From Methanobacterium_B sp963703015 (GTDB taxonomy: Archaea > Methanobacteriota > Methanobacteria > Methanobacteriales > Methanobacteriaceae): DNA of 64,000 bases. The notes below the pieces were generated by a model, which worked only from the letters and a program-made list of their open reading frames with translations, had not been told where the DNA came from and ran no database searches. This document shows positions 33,492 through 42,707 of the stretch, piece after piece. How positions within the stretch are numbered: the stretch's first letter is position 1; every line of letters begins with the position of its first letter. The stretch is from the NCBI GenBank assembly GCA_963703015.1, contig OY969779.1, positions 2,658,904 to 2,722,903 of the forward strand, read 5' to 3'. Position numbers and translations under genes: made by a program.

Positions 33492-34469
33492 ATGGTAAAA
33501 ATAGAATATTTAACTCCTGCAACACCTGAAGAAAGGAAAAGGTATTATAAAGAGGAATGGAACATTAAACAGGTTCCTGATTTCATATCTGATACTATTC
33601 AAGATAGGGAATTTGGTTTTGACCATGTTGGAAGGGGCCCTAACGATCGTTACAAAATTTTTAGGACACCAGATTTTCTCAGACGTTTTTTAAAGGTTAG
33701 AACACCCTTTGCAGCCTATTCATCCGTGGCCTTTTATGATAAACCCCAAAGAAGGGATGGTTGGAACGGTGCAGAATTAGTTTTTGATGTTGATGCCAAG
33801 GACATTCCAGTTAGAACCTGCGGATGTGAAGGTGTATGTGAAATATGTCTAAACGAAGCCAGGGAAATAGTATGCGGTCTTATCGATGTATTAAATGGCG
33901 ATCTTGGCCTCAAAAATATACATGTGGTTTACTCAGGCAGAGGATACCATGTAAGAATCTTGGATCCCAGTGTGCTTAAAACAGACAGTGATGTTAGATC
34001 CCAGATTGTGAAGTATATTGTGGGAGCTGATGTTCCTGAAAATGAGTTTAGTCTTGATTTTGAAAGGGTTTCCTATGAACATTTCGTTGTTCCATTTGGA
34101 TATCCTAAAGTATTCACTGACCGTGTAAAATTCACCATACTCCATATGAACAAAAAAACCGAACTGGATGAAGTGAATAAAAAACTTCTAAACGATGTTT
34201 TGAAAAACCGTAACTTGATAGCCAACAATCAATGGGGTGTTTTCAAGGGTAAAATTGGGCCTCAAAGGTATAAAAAAGTTATAAATGGTATTGCTGCCTT
34301 GAATATGAGTTTGGTTGATGCCAAAGTTTCCATCGATCTTAAAAGAATACTCAGACTACCCTCTTCACTCCATTCCATGGTGAGTATGAAGTGTATGGAA
34401 GTTAAAAATATTGAAGATTTTGACCCCTTCAAAGAAGCTGTACCAAAATTTGTACACGAAAGAAAGTAG
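33492..34469 (+). CDS. priS: DNA primase catalytic small subunit
   Basis: This 325-aa PriS has the catalytic DxD in LVFDVDAKD, a zinc knuckle in RTCGCEGVCEICLNEA, the nucleotide-binding SGRGYHVRILD and the third carboxylate region FSLDFERVSYEHF. Later come RIDLKRILRLPSSLHSM-type conserved residues (DLKRILRLPSSLHS). It makes RNA/DNA primers with PriL. It is on the same strand just after priL, so the two are likely co-transcribed. Length is normal for the family (320-350 aa). Confidence 0.96.
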   Translation: MVKIEYLTPATPEERKRYYKEEWNIKQVPDFISDTIQDREFGFDHVGRGPNDRYKIFRTPDFLRRFLKVRTPFAAYSSVAFYDKPQRRDGWNGAELVFDVDAKDIPVRTCGCEGVCEICLNEAREIVCGLIDVLNGDLGLKNIHVVYSGRGYHVRILDPSVLKTDSDVRSQIVKYIVGADVPENEFSLDFERVSYEHFVVPFGYPKVFTDRVKFTILHMNKKTELDEVNKKLLNDVLKNRNLIANNQWGVFKGKIGPQRYKKVINGIAALNMSLVDAKVSIDLKRILRLPSSLHSMVSMKCMEVKNIEDFDPFKEAVPKFVHERK

Positions 34470-34525
34470 GTGAAGAATTATTAGAAAATTAGTCAGGTAC
34501 ACTAGGGATTAAAAAAAAATTTAAA

Positions 34526-34630
34526 TCATATTTTACATTTTTCAATGGTTTTAACAGGTTCTTTACCTTTAATATATTTTTGAAGCAATCTACGCTGTTT
34601 TTTACGGGTGTTACATACCTTATTTTTCAC
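34526..34630 (-). CDS. Possible 34-aa basic microprotein
   Basis: A GTG-started frame encodes 34 residues, including VCNTRKKQRRLLQKYIKGKE and ending KTIEKCKI. It is strongly basic with two Cys. A ribosome-binding-like GGGGTTGAT lies ~10 nt upstream and a TATA-like element beyond it. It is convergent with priS. Codon pattern and charge look gene-like, but I know no family, and short frames are common in such DNA. Confidence 0.3.
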   Translation of the reverse strand: MKNKVCNTRKKQRRLLQKYIKGKEPVKTIEKCKI

Positions 34631-34971
34631 TACCAAAAATATCAACCCCAATACATACTAAATTTATTCACATAATTATTATGATTCCCATTGAATATAA
34701 TTTTAAGGTGAATTATAAACTCGCAATAATTTAACAAAACTTTAAAATTTACAGAAGCACTAAATGGTAGATGCTGATATAGGGCAGGTGCAGATACTAC
34801 AAGGATAATACACGACGTCGCTGAAATATTAGTATTGAATTGGCTTAAACTTATGAGTATTATTATAAGTACCAGATTTATTGGAGTACAGTTTAATAAT
34901 AATATAGGTTGGGTAGGGTTTGTTATTCAACATTTTATAGGGTATTCAAAAAAAGATAAAAGTATATTTAT
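34631..34971. other. AT-rich gene-free stretch
   Basis: 340 bp with no supported gene. It contains the presumed promoter of the 34-aa frame and the 3' flank of the pseudomurein-binding gene. Confidence 0.4.
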
Positions 34972-35766
34972 TTAATTGCTAGTTTGTTTGAATATGCTGT
35001 TTACAATGGTATTAATATCTTTAGAGTAGATGTAGTTGTAACCATTTGTTATTAGATATTGATCAGGGTTAGCTAGTCCTGTGAATGTAACTGGGCTGTA
35101 ATTATCATCATGTGCTCGCTCTAAAAATCCTAAACCTGTTATTACCTTTGATGGTGGCCAGAATATACTGAAAACAGATCTTGCACCCTTTACTTTTTTA
35201 TACCATGATTGGCCCATTTCATTGAGGGTTCCTGCATCTGCACCACCATATATATCTATAATTAATGCATTTTGAGGTACAGCTGTGTTTTGCAACACTT
35301 TCACGTGTGTGTTGGGTCCAATTCCCATGTTGTAGGCTTTAATCCCCAGTGCATTTAATCCTGCTATTATCTTGTTTATTCTTGCGTTGTCTGCGGTTTT
35401 GTTGTTGATATTGTCACTTGTTATGTACACTGGTTTTGAGTAGAACATGTTTATCTTGAGTCCCTGTTTTGCAAGTATGGTTTGGAAGTCTGCTATCATG
35501 ACCTTCTTTTTACCGAAGCTCACGTAGTTTGGAAGTCTGTGGTTTGTGTTGTAAAAATTCTGTGTCCTTGTGTATCCATCTTTGATCTGGGCAGAGGTTA
35601 ATCCGCCTACAAGAGTAGTGGTAGATGTGGTGGTTTTAACAGTTGCAGTGGATGAGCCTGTTGAGGCTGCAGCACCTGCACCTATATTCAGGATCAGTAC
35701 TAAAAATAAAAGAGTTGTGATGGAATATAATAATTTTTTCCTTATTTTAATTCCCCCGTTTCCCAA
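34972..35766 (-). CDS. Secreted protein with pseudomurein-binding repeat
   Basis: This 264-aa protein begins at a TTG with a Lys-rich start and signal peptide (LLYSITTLLFLVLILNIGAGAAA). A Thr/Ser linker precedes one pseudomurein-binding repeat (~58-102; KDGYTRTQNFYNTNHRLPNY ... IADFQTILAKQGLKI). The remaining ~160 residues form an alpha/beta domain with PQNALIIDIYGGADAGTLNE and GARSVFSIFWPPSKVITGLG. I do not recognise this domain by name; it recurs, as I recall, in methanogen wall proteins. It should be anchored to pseudomurein. The first residues coincide with a GGGGGAATTAAAA ribosome-binding-like stretch, so the start is uncertain. Confidence 0.8.
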   Translation of the reverse strand: MGNGGIKIRKKLLYSITTLLFLVLILNIGAGAAASTGSSTATVKTTTSTTTLVGGLTSAQIKDGYTRTQNFYNTNHRLPNYVSFGKKKVMIADFQTILAKQGLKINMFYSKPVYITSDNINNKTADNARINKIIAGLNALGIKAYNMGIGPNTHVKVLQNTAVPQNALIIDIYGGADAGTLNEMGQSWYKKVKGARSVFSIFWPPSKVITGLGFLERAHDDNYSPVTFTGLANPDQYLITNGYNYIYSKDINTIVNSIFKQTSN

Positions 35767-35936
35767 CCATTCATTTGTTAGAATGAGGTTTGGTTAATAA
35801 TAGTATAAAATCAAAATATCATATAAATCTTTTTATTTTATTTTCCCATAAAACAGCTTTAAATGGCCTTGTTTCTAAAATAAAGCATATATTAAAGAGT
35901 TGTTATTTCATTTAAAAATAGTAATAGTTGACTGGT

Positions 35937-35953
35937 AGTCATTTAAAATGACT
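35937..35953. repeat. 17-bp inverted repeat in an intergenic region
   Basis: AGTCATTT and AAATGACT flank a single central A. The element lies in the 480-bp gap between the signal peptidase gene and the pseudomurein-binding gene, ~170 nt upstream of the latter's start. Possible operator; nothing else is supported in 35767-36244. Confidence 0.25.
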
Positions 35954-36244
35954 AATGGTTATTTAATTGGAAACAAGGTTTTATAAACCAAATCCACAAC
36001 TTCTATCATCATACAATAACTGAATCTTAAATCAAGTACTCCATGCTAAGTTTAGGAATATGAAATATTAATACTAAAAAATTTGTTGTAGGCTTGTAGA
36101 TAAACAAAAATCATGGAAATTTAATACACCTTGAAAGCAGCAACACAAAAATGATTGTACTGATAAAGCTCAAAATCCGGTAAAAATTACTTGTTAATTC
36201 TGGGCTTTAGACTGGTTAATGTATGATAACAGGTAGATTTTAGT

Positions 36245-36682
36245 TTAGGATGGGGGGTAGAGGATTGTTTGTCCGAATATATATTTGACTGCTTCGTGAA
36301 ACCATATTGGGAGGTATCCGAGTTTAGGTATTATTACTTCTTTATTATTTACCTTAACAACTGTGGCAATCATATCTTCAGGATAAACTAGGTATGGATC
36401 ATCTTCAGGATTGTTATCTCCCTTCAATGTATAGATATTGGTTCCATTTACAACCTGTTTAGCAACCACTCTGTGAATTACAGGTTTATGATCATACCAT
36501 TTTGCATCGTATATAACCACATCTCCAACATCTACGTTACTGGTTTCATAGCTTATGAGAACTATGTCCCCTGTGTAAAGTACAGGTTCCATGCTTTCAG
36601 ATGAAACAACATTCAAATAATGTGCCAGAACAATTCCAAATATGAAAATAATTATCAGTATCAACATATCCTTCCTTTTCAA
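36245..36682 (-). CDS. Archaeal signal peptidase I (S26B, Sec11-like)
   Basis: This 145-aa protein has an N-terminal membrane anchor (MLILIIIFIFGIVLAHYL), then the catalytic Ser in SSESMEPVL, the GDIVLISY box and the His in VIHRVVAKQ, which takes the general-base place of bacterial Lys in the archaeal/ER type. The third block is LKGDNNPEDD with the Asp. It cleaves signal peptides on the outer membrane face. The TTG start at 36682 is supported by GGTGAT 5-6 nt upstream. It may process the several secreted proteins in this window. Confidence 0.92.
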   Translation of the reverse strand: MKRKDMLILIIIFIFGIVLAHYLNVVSSESMEPVLYTGDIVLISYETSNVDVGDVVIYDAKWYDHKPVIHRVVAKQVVNGTNIYTLKGDNNPEDDPYLVYPEDMIATVVKVNNKEVIIPKLGYLPIWFHEAVKYIFGQTILYPPS

Positions 36683-36893
36683 AGTGCATCACCAAGGATT
36701 ACAGATTATTACTTATACTAATATATGTAATAATAATTATTAAAGGATTTCTATATTGAATAATGAAATATGTAAAACACGATCCAGATGTGGCAGTTTC
36801 AAATAATAAGTCCAACTTGGACTTAGAAGCATTAAAATAATAAATGTAAAAAAAGAAAAGTGCTAGGGAATTAAATCAGTTTCATGTTAAATC

Positions 36894-38279
36894 TTATCTG
36901 AATATCTTATCGCCAGGATGTAGATACTCATATAAAAATTTGATCAATCCTGATGTGTTGGATTGGGAGTTGATGAGTTTTTCAACGGCCAATATTTGGT
37001 GATCTGCCATGATCTTCTTCTTTAAATGTTTTCCAAACTTGAGGTATCCAGATTTTTTTCCAGTCATAAGGTCTGAAAGAAGTGTTAATGCATCTGTATA
37101 CTCTCTTAAAACACTCACAACCCATCTGTCTTCTTCTATCCATGCATTATCGGGATACTTATCTAAAAATCTTTTTTGATGTTCTCTTATCCAAATTTTA
37201 GGTCCTAAATGTTTTTTAATATTTGGTAGTTCCCATACATCAAACTCTATTAATATCATAGCTTCACTAATCTCATCTGTCCATGATGCACTTCCAAATA
37301 CTTCAAACCCCTCAGACTCAACCATCCGAACAATGGAATGTTCAGTCTTTTTAATCTGTGGATAAACAGCATCTGCAGGTATGCTTGGAGGTTTGAATGT
37401 TATAACTACTGTTCTGGTATTTCTCTTATTGAACAGTTGTTTAAGAATTTCAGGATCCATTTCCTGAGTTTTCTGTTTGAAGTAGGATTCATTGGGCTCT
37501 TGGTGGAAGTTCACTGCTGCCACAACAAATTCTGACATTTTTTGGAGGGTGAGTGCTGCTGCCACATTCCTGTTGGGATCCACAGGATCAACTGCCACCA
37601 GGGGATCCTTGAAGTTGGTCCCTGTTTGGTAATTCATGAGATCAATTGTATGGCCGTAGTTCCAGTTTTCAGCCGCATTTCTGATGGTTTCTTTGAAACT
37701 TCCATACTGGAGTATCATGAGTTCACAGAGGTAACCTGAAAATCCTCCCACCTTAAACTCTGAACCATATGTGCCAACAGACTCCATGAACTTCTTAAGC
37801 AAAACAACTTCATCTTCCTGTTTTTTGGTCAAGTTGGCCTGGATATATTTGGTGTGGAGTAATGTTCTGTCAACAGCACTTTTAAGTTCTCTGTAGGATT
37901 TTATATCGTAACAAGGAACAAAATCCACGTAGTAGTCATTAATGTAGCCAGTAACATATGGGTGTGAGGCGTAGCGTTCCTCTGCAGTTCCTTCCATTTT
38001 CTTTATGGTTTCATGACCTATTAGCAGCCCGTACTTCTTTAAAAGTTCAAGGGATGTTTCGAGTGGAAATTTGATGAGGATATCTATATCTGCGTTACCT
38101 GATAGCCATGTTCCTTTGGAAACTGAACCTACAAGTACAGCTTCTGCTTCAACACCTAGTTTGGAAGTTGTTTCATTTATAACATCAACAAGATCTCCTG
38201 AAAGTTTCATCACACCTTCAAGTTCCTGTTTTGAGGGCTTAATCCCCCTTAAAATAGTATCGTAATCTAGTTCTGACAA
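36894..38279 (-). CDS. cca: CCA-adding enzyme (archaeal class I)
   Basis: This enzyme adds or repairs the 3'-CCA of tRNAs without a nucleic-acid template. The nucleotidyltransferase motif is GSVSKGTWLSGNADIDILI (G-S and D-x-D), followed by DYYVDFVPCYD with the third Asp. The C-terminal tail domain ends in LYEYLHPGDKIFR. The preferred start is the TTG at 38279, which has AAGGTGAG upstream and gives 461 aa, typical for the class; a longer frame to 38330 is open but has no support. It is downstream of thpR, another tRNA-end enzyme. Confidence 0.95.
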   Translation of the reverse strand: MSELDYDTILRGIKPSKQELEGVMKLSGDLVDVINETTSKLGVEAEAVLVGSVSKGTWLSGNADIDILIKFPLETSLELLKKYGLLIGHETIKKMEGTAEERYASHPYVTGYINDYYVDFVPCYDIKSYRELKSAVDRTLLHTKYIQANLTKKQEDEVVLLKKFMESVGTYGSEFKVGGFSGYLCELMILQYGSFKETIRNAAENWNYGHTIDLMNYQTGTNFKDPLVAVDPVDPNRNVAAALTLQKMSEFVVAAVNFHQEPNESYFKQKTQEMDPEILKQLFNKRNTRTVVITFKPPSIPADAVYPQIKKTEHSIVRMVESEGFEVFGSASWTDEISEAMILIEFDVWELPNIKKHLGPKIWIREHQKRFLDKYPDNAWIEEDRWVVSVLREYTDALTLLSDLMTGKKSGYLKFGKHLKKKIMADHQILAVEKLINSQSNTSGLIKFLYEYLHPGDKIFR

Positions 38280-38377
38280 TAAACTCACCTTAAATATTAT
38301 AAAAAAATTATGATACAATGATTCCTTCAATGAATCATAACATTGTATCTAGTTCATATTCCATCAAACAATTATTT

Positions 38378-38926
38378 TCACAAGAAAATATCATGAAGAT
38401 CTGTGTAAATAGGACCTACAGGTGTTAGTTCACTCTTTTTAAGTGTTAGTCTGTCGATATTCATGGACCCTATCTCAATATTCTCAAGTTCCTTGACCAA
38501 AGCACTTAGTTCATCCTTGTTTTTGGTTCCTTTAACACGTCCAATTGTAAGGTGAGGTATGTAACTTCTTTCTTTATTAAAACCCATTTTTGAGAATTCA
38601 ATGTCAAGTTCACGTTGGACCTTTGAAAATGCACCGGGATGTTCAACTCCCAGCCATATAACCTTTATGTAATCTGTGTTTGGAAATGCTCCCAATCCCT
38701 TGATGTTTATGTTGAATGGAGCGTAGTCTTTTATGTGTTCTTCTGTTATTTCCACTATTGTATCTTTCCGTTCAGGGGTGATATCCCCTAAAAATTTGAA
38801 GGTAAAGTGAAGGTTCTCTTCTTCAACCAGTCTAATGTTTGAGCTGACATTGGCCAGTTGTTTTTGGATATTCATTATTTTGTAGGTTAAGTTTGGATCT
38901 ACATCCACTGCGAGAAATGCCCTCAT
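38378..38926 (-). CDS. thpR: RNA 2',3'-cyclic phosphodiesterase
   Basis: This 182-aa 2H phosphoesterase has the two H-x-T motifs HFTFKFLG and HLTIGRVK. The first residues RAFLAVDVDP match the ThpR start. These enzymes hydrolyse RNA 2',3'-cyclic phosphates and have been linked to tRNA ligation chemistry. The ribosome-binding sequence AAAAGGTGAT overlaps the end of the upstream HprK-like gene (7-nt gap), so they are an operon. It is next to cca, which fits a tRNA-processing theme. Confidence 0.95.
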   Translation of the reverse strand: MRAFLAVDVDPNLTYKIMNIQKQLANVSSNIRLVEEENLHFTFKFLGDITPERKDTIVEITEEHIKDYAPFNINIKGLGAFPNTDYIKVIWLGVEHPGAFSKVQRELDIEFSKMGFNKERSYIPHLTIGRVKGTKNKDELSALVKELENIEIGSMNIDRLTLKKSELTPVGPIYTDLHDIFL

Positions 38927-38933
38927 TATTCAA

Positions 38934-39875
38934 TCACCTTTTTGCTAGTTGTTTAATTCTTTCAAGACTTTGTTCAGGGGTTTCTATTATGTTTAACAGG
39001 TATACATCAAGTTTACTGAAAACTTCCCTGAAGAAGTTGTACCTGAGTTCGAATTTTCTCTCGTTTTTTACAAGTTGGTGAGGATTACAGAAATCCTTTT
39101 CTTCCATGAATTTCATGGCCTCATCAAGTTCAAGTTTTTTAAATGGAGGATGGTTAGTATTCCTTTCAAGGAGTACTACGGACATGAGTGTTGAGCTTTC
39201 CCTGCTTCTTCCCTTAAAAAGTGTGTTAACATCTGCCAATCCTCTGCCTTTATTATCAAGCTTTACACGTTTGAGTTCATCTGTGAAGCATGGCCACACA
39301 TTGATGATATCATCTCTGATGTAACTATTTTTTTCAGATGCGTATACTACAGTCGCATTTTCAAACAGCCTGGTGAAAAACCAATCATCAGAGATATAAT
39401 TAAAATCTTTATCTTGGAGTAATCCATAGGTTAATGTGCTTTTACCTGTACCTGGAGGTCCAATAAGTGCTATGGCATGTCCTTTATAGTCAACTGTTGA
39501 TCCATGGACAGAGTACCTTCTATGTACAGAATGGTACTCCTCAAAGAAGTCGGATATAACAGCCAGAGCAATGCTCTTCACCCATCCATAGTAGTCACAA
39601 TTTTTTATGATGCAGGTCTTGGAAACTGTTTCGTAGAGAACTTCGAGTTCTCCTCCATCTTCAACTGTGAATATTTTGGCATGGGGCCTTATATCTTCAT
39701 TCATGAATTTGAAGTTGTCTTCCCACTCTTCCTTGAAGTCGTGGTTGTCAGTCAATAATTTAACACAAGCCCCGTGTATATTGGCCTTTCTTTCATATCT
39801 GATTTTGCTTACAAGCTCATCAAACATGGCATCCTTTGTTCGGGGTTCTATTAGTTTAACACTGTATCCTGTCAT
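38934..39875 (-). CDS. HprK-like P-loop kinase/ATPase
   Basis: This is a 313-aa protein. Residues ~120-240 have the fold pattern of HPr kinase/PEP carboxykinase-like ATPases: VHGSTVDYKGHAIALIGPPG with Walker A GPPGTGKST, a downstream Asp pair in YISDDWFF, and VVLLERNTNHPPFKKL later. The first ~115 residues are an unrecognised helical domain. It lies between aroB' (83 nt upstream) and thpR, within a tight minus-strand run. No HPr is expected in a methanogen, so the substrate is not known. Confidence 0.7.
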   Translation of the reverse strand: MTGYSVKLIEPRTKDAMFDELVSKIRYERKANIHGACVKLLTDNHDFKEEWEDNFKFMNEDIRPHAKIFTVEDGGELEVLYETVSKTCIIKNCDYYGWVKSIALAVISDFFEEYHSVHRRYSVHGSTVDYKGHAIALIGPPGTGKSTLTYGLLQDKDFNYISDDWFFTRLFENATVVYASEKNSYIRDDIINVWPCFTDELKRVKLDNKGRGLADVNTLFKGRSRESSTLMSVVLLERNTNHPPFKKLELDEAMKFMEEKDFCNPHQLVKNERKFELRYNFFREVFSKLDVYLLNIIETPEQSLERIKQLAKR

Positions 39876-39958
39876 ATTAAAATCACCTGATACATCAATT
39901 ATTATTGAATCTAACCTTCAGAAAACTTTATTTTATACTAAGCAGTGGGGTTTTCTAT

Positions 39959-41083
39959 CTATTTTTCTATTATCGATTCTTCTATGGCCATTCCGAAGTG
40001 TCTGGCTGATTTGTCCAAGTAAACCATGACCCTGTCCCCTACCTTAAGTTGGGCAACTGACACTGGTTCACCATCGTGATTGATGAGTCTGATTGTCTCA
40101 GCATTTTGCAGTAATGTCCTCACACTCACACCTTCATATTCAGCTTCAACCAGCATAAGAGGTCTTTTTTCGATTTTAACACGTCCAACAACTGTTGTTT
40201 TGGTGTTTCCTTCAGAGTCAACAGCTAGTACTTCATCACCTGTTTCTATTTCTGATAGGTATCTGGTTTTGTTTCCAGGTGTCATTACATAGGCATGTAC
40301 TGGTCCTGCATTTACCCTAAATGGTCTGCTTGCTACATATTCACTTTCTAATGATTCACTGTGAACCAAAAAAAGACCCTTTGAGTAGGAACCAACCAGC
40401 ATTCCCTCACCTACCTTCATCATTGAACAGGTGTCAACACATACCCGGTCTCCAGATCCAACTGGTTCAACCTTGGTAACGTTGGCTGCAACAAGTTGAT
40501 AGGTTTCAGAGTCTATTTTCTCTATGAATTCTGCAACCTTCTTTATCTGGGATATGTCATTTGGAATTAACAGAACACCATCTGTACCGTATTCTAATGT
40601 TTCAAGTGCGAGTTTAGCCTCGTCAAAGTCCTTCACAGCTGCTATTATCCTAACATCCTGACCTTGAAGTTCTGCTATGATGTTTTCAAGTGGTATGACT
40701 GTCCAATCCTTACCTTGAAGAACCAAATAATCGGCAGTTTTTCCGAGTTTACTTGCAAGTTTTTCGTGTTTCTTACTGTTTATTTCCATGTAGGCTGCAA
40801 CGGTATTGCCAATAGCTTTAAGAGCTGTTAAATCTGCAAGATCCTTGGAGTTGGATAGATCGTCGGGAATGGTTAAGGTTCCATCTCCCTCCCCATTAAT
40901 TCCTACCATATGTATGTCTGAATCCTTTGTATTGGACACTACACTGAGATTTCCGAGTTTGGCTATTTTTTCTGGATCTTCGAAGTCAACGATGTGGTCA
41001 ATTCCAGATTCAAGAGCCGCTGTTATTAACAGTTTTTTTTCGTCCCAGTTTTGTCCTTCTGCCTTAATCCATGCGAATTTCAT
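39959..41083 (-). CDS. aroB': 3-dehydroquinate synthase II
   Basis: This 374-aa enzyme of the archaeal aromatic pathway starts MKFAWIKAEGQNWDEKKLLI and has GTDGVLLIPNDI, VGEGMLVGSYSKGLFLVHSE and VNAGPVHAYV, all conserved in this NAD-dependent family. It converts 2-amino-3,7-dideoxy-D-threo-hept-6-ulosonate (ADH) into 3-dehydroquinate by oxidative deamination and cyclisation. The AGAAGG ribosome-binding site precedes the ATG. aroA' is 65 nt upstream, so the two consecutive steps are encoded together. Confidence 0.96.
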   Translation of the reverse strand: MKFAWIKAEGQNWDEKKLLITAALESGIDHIVDFEDPEKIAKLGNLSVVSNTKDSDIHMVGINGEGDGTLTIPDDLSNSKDLADLTALKAIGNTVAAYMEINSKKHEKLASKLGKTADYLVLQGKDWTVIPLENIIAELQGQDVRIIAAVKDFDEAKLALETLEYGTDGVLLIPNDISQIKKVAEFIEKIDSETYQLVAANVTKVEPVGSGDRVCVDTCSMMKVGEGMLVGSYSKGLFLVHSESLESEYVASRPFRVNAGPVHAYVMTPGNKTRYLSEIETGDEVLAVDSEGNTKTTVVGRVKIEKRPLMLVEAEYEGVSVRTLLQNAETIRLINHDGEPVSVAQLKVGDRVMVYLDKSARHFGMAIEESIIEK

Positions 41084-41148
41084 TGGTGTTACCTTCTAAA
41101 AAATAAGTTTAAAAAAATATGGAGTTGATTCATAAAATCTTTTTGAGG

Positions 41149-41955
41149 TTAGCTTGTACCGTTGAGTATTTTAAGTGCCTCTTCAACTTCCATGTTGTTG
41201 TGAACAATTTCAGCTATGGCCCTGGTGGTTTTGCTCGGTGATTTAGCCTGGAATATGTTACGTCCAATTGCAACACCTGCTCCTCCAACATCAACAGAGT
41301 TTTTAACCATTTCAAGCAGTTGTTTGTCTGTTTCTACCATTGGTCCGCCTGCTATTACAACAGGTACTGGGCATCCGTCAACAACTTCTTTAAAGGTATT
41401 TGGATCTCCTGTGTAGTTGGTTTTTATGATATCTGCACCAAGTTCTGCTCCTGCCCTTGCAGCCAGTTTAACAACATCGCCACTATGTTCGTTTTCTATC
41501 TTCTTTCCCCTAGGGTACATCATGGCTATGAGGGGCATTCCCCATTCATCACATGTTTCTGCAATGGTTCCCATCTGCACGAGCATTTCAGGTTCCTTTT
41601 TTGATCCAATGTTCACATGGACTGAAACAGCATCTGCACCTAATTTCAATGCCTTCTCCACTGAGGTTACAAGTACCTTGTGGTCAGGATCTGGTCCAAG
41701 GGATGTGCTTGCTGACAGGTGGATGATAAGTCCTATATCATTACCGTATCCTCTGTGACCTTTACCAACCATTCCTTTATGTTCTATTACAGCGTTTGCT
41801 CCTCCGCTTGCAACTTCATCAATGGTTTCTGCCATGTCTATTATTCCATCCACCGGTCCAATGCTCATACCATGATCCATGGGAACTATGACGCATCTTC
41901 CTGTTTTTCTGTTTAATATACGTTCGATCCTGATTCTTTTACCTATCATAAACAT
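41149..41955 (-). CDS. aroA': ADH synthase (2-amino-3,7-dideoxy-D-threo-hept-6-ulosonate synthase)
   Basis: This 268-aa class I aldolase has the conserved VIVPMDHGMSIGP, NAVIEHKGMVGKGHRGYG, the Schiff-base Lys in ADIIKTNYTGD and the phosphate-binding VIAGGPMVETD plus GGAGVAIGRNIFQ. It condenses a 6-deoxy-5-ketofructose phosphate with aspartate semialdehyde, starting aromatic amino acid synthesis in methanogens that lack DAHP synthase. The ATG at 41949 (266 aa), with AAGGATGGA upstream, is the likelier start. Confidence 0.96.
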   Translation of the reverse strand: MFMIGKRIRIERILNRKTGRCVIVPMDHGMSIGPVDGIIDMAETIDEVASGGANAVIEHKGMVGKGHRGYGNDIGLIIHLSASTSLGPDPDHKVLVTSVEKALKLGADAVSVHVNIGSKKEPEMLVQMGTIAETCDEWGMPLIAMMYPRGKKIENEHSGDVVKLAARAGAELGADIIKTNYTGDPNTFKEVVDGCPVPVVIAGGPMVETDKQLLEMVKNSVDVGGAGVAIGRNIFQAKSPSKTTRAIAEIVHNNMEVEEALKILNGTS

Positions 41956-41962
41956 TCCATCC

Positions 41963-42502
41963 TTAACTTAATTTTGAAGACCAGAGTTTGAACTCCTTCA
42001 ATCTTGGTGGTATCCCATCATTTCCTGATGATTCCAGCCATCCCTCTTGGGATTTAATTTCTTCTTCTGCTTGAGCTGAATGTATAAAATCTACTAATCC
42101 CCTATTTCTAATTATGGTTAAACGTGGTTTTAAAGTTGATGACCATATGAAAAATACCTTGAACACTGTGTCAGGATGGTATCCTCCACCAAGGTCAACA
42201 GACAGTACATCACATCTACCTATTTCTTTAATTTGTTTAGCAACCATTTCAAGGGTTTCATGAAGCCTTACATCGGCCTTGTAAAAATTTATATTGGAAT
42301 TATTTTCTTCCAACAATTTCATGGGATTTACAGCTTCAGGACTGTTATCCAGTGCAATTACCCTTCCATTTGGTGAAAGCTCAGCTATGATAGCTGTTGA
42401 ATTACCTACATGACATCCAAGCTCAACAACAACATCTGCTTTCTTTATATTATTTATTAACTCTTGCCTATAAACTTTGATATCGTAATTAATTTTTATC
42501 AT
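41963..42502 (-). CDS. SAM-dependent methyltransferase
   Basis: This 179-aa Rossmann-fold methyltransferase has motif I VVELGCHVGNSTAIIAELSP, the acidic VIALDNSPEAV that binds the ribose, and a later LSVDLGGGYHPDTVF. No substrate-binding domain is attached. It is at the 5' end of the minus-strand aro run (7 nt before the aldolase gene's longest start). Members of this size in methanogens are mostly uncharacterised. A role linked to aromatic or tRNA metabolism would only be guilt by association. Confidence 0.8.
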   Translation of the reverse strand: MIKINYDIKVYRQELINNIKKADVVVELGCHVGNSTAIIAELSPNGRVIALDNSPEAVNPMKLLEENNSNINFYKADVRLHETLEMVAKQIKEIGRCDVLSVDLGGGYHPDTVFKVFFIWSSTLKPRLTIIRNRGLVDFIHSAQAEEEIKSQEGWLESSGNDGIPPRLKEFKLWSSKLS

Positions 42503-42707
42503 ATATTTCCCCTTGAGCCTTCTCTAATATTGAATTGGACTAACAAATCTTAAAAAACTAATCCCTAAAAAACCAACCATAAATCATAAATCTTCGTGTG
42601 TTTGCTCATAATTTAAATAACTAAACCCAACATAAATAAGTATGATTGTTAAATATATTTTGAATACAATTTATTGGGTGATCTAGCATAATAAAGGGGT
42701 GAAATAG

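Noticed and set aside
38280..38330. Longer CCA-enzyme start
   Set aside because: The added 17 residues are hydrophobic and lie over the AAGGTGAG ribosome-binding site that serves the TTG at 38279.
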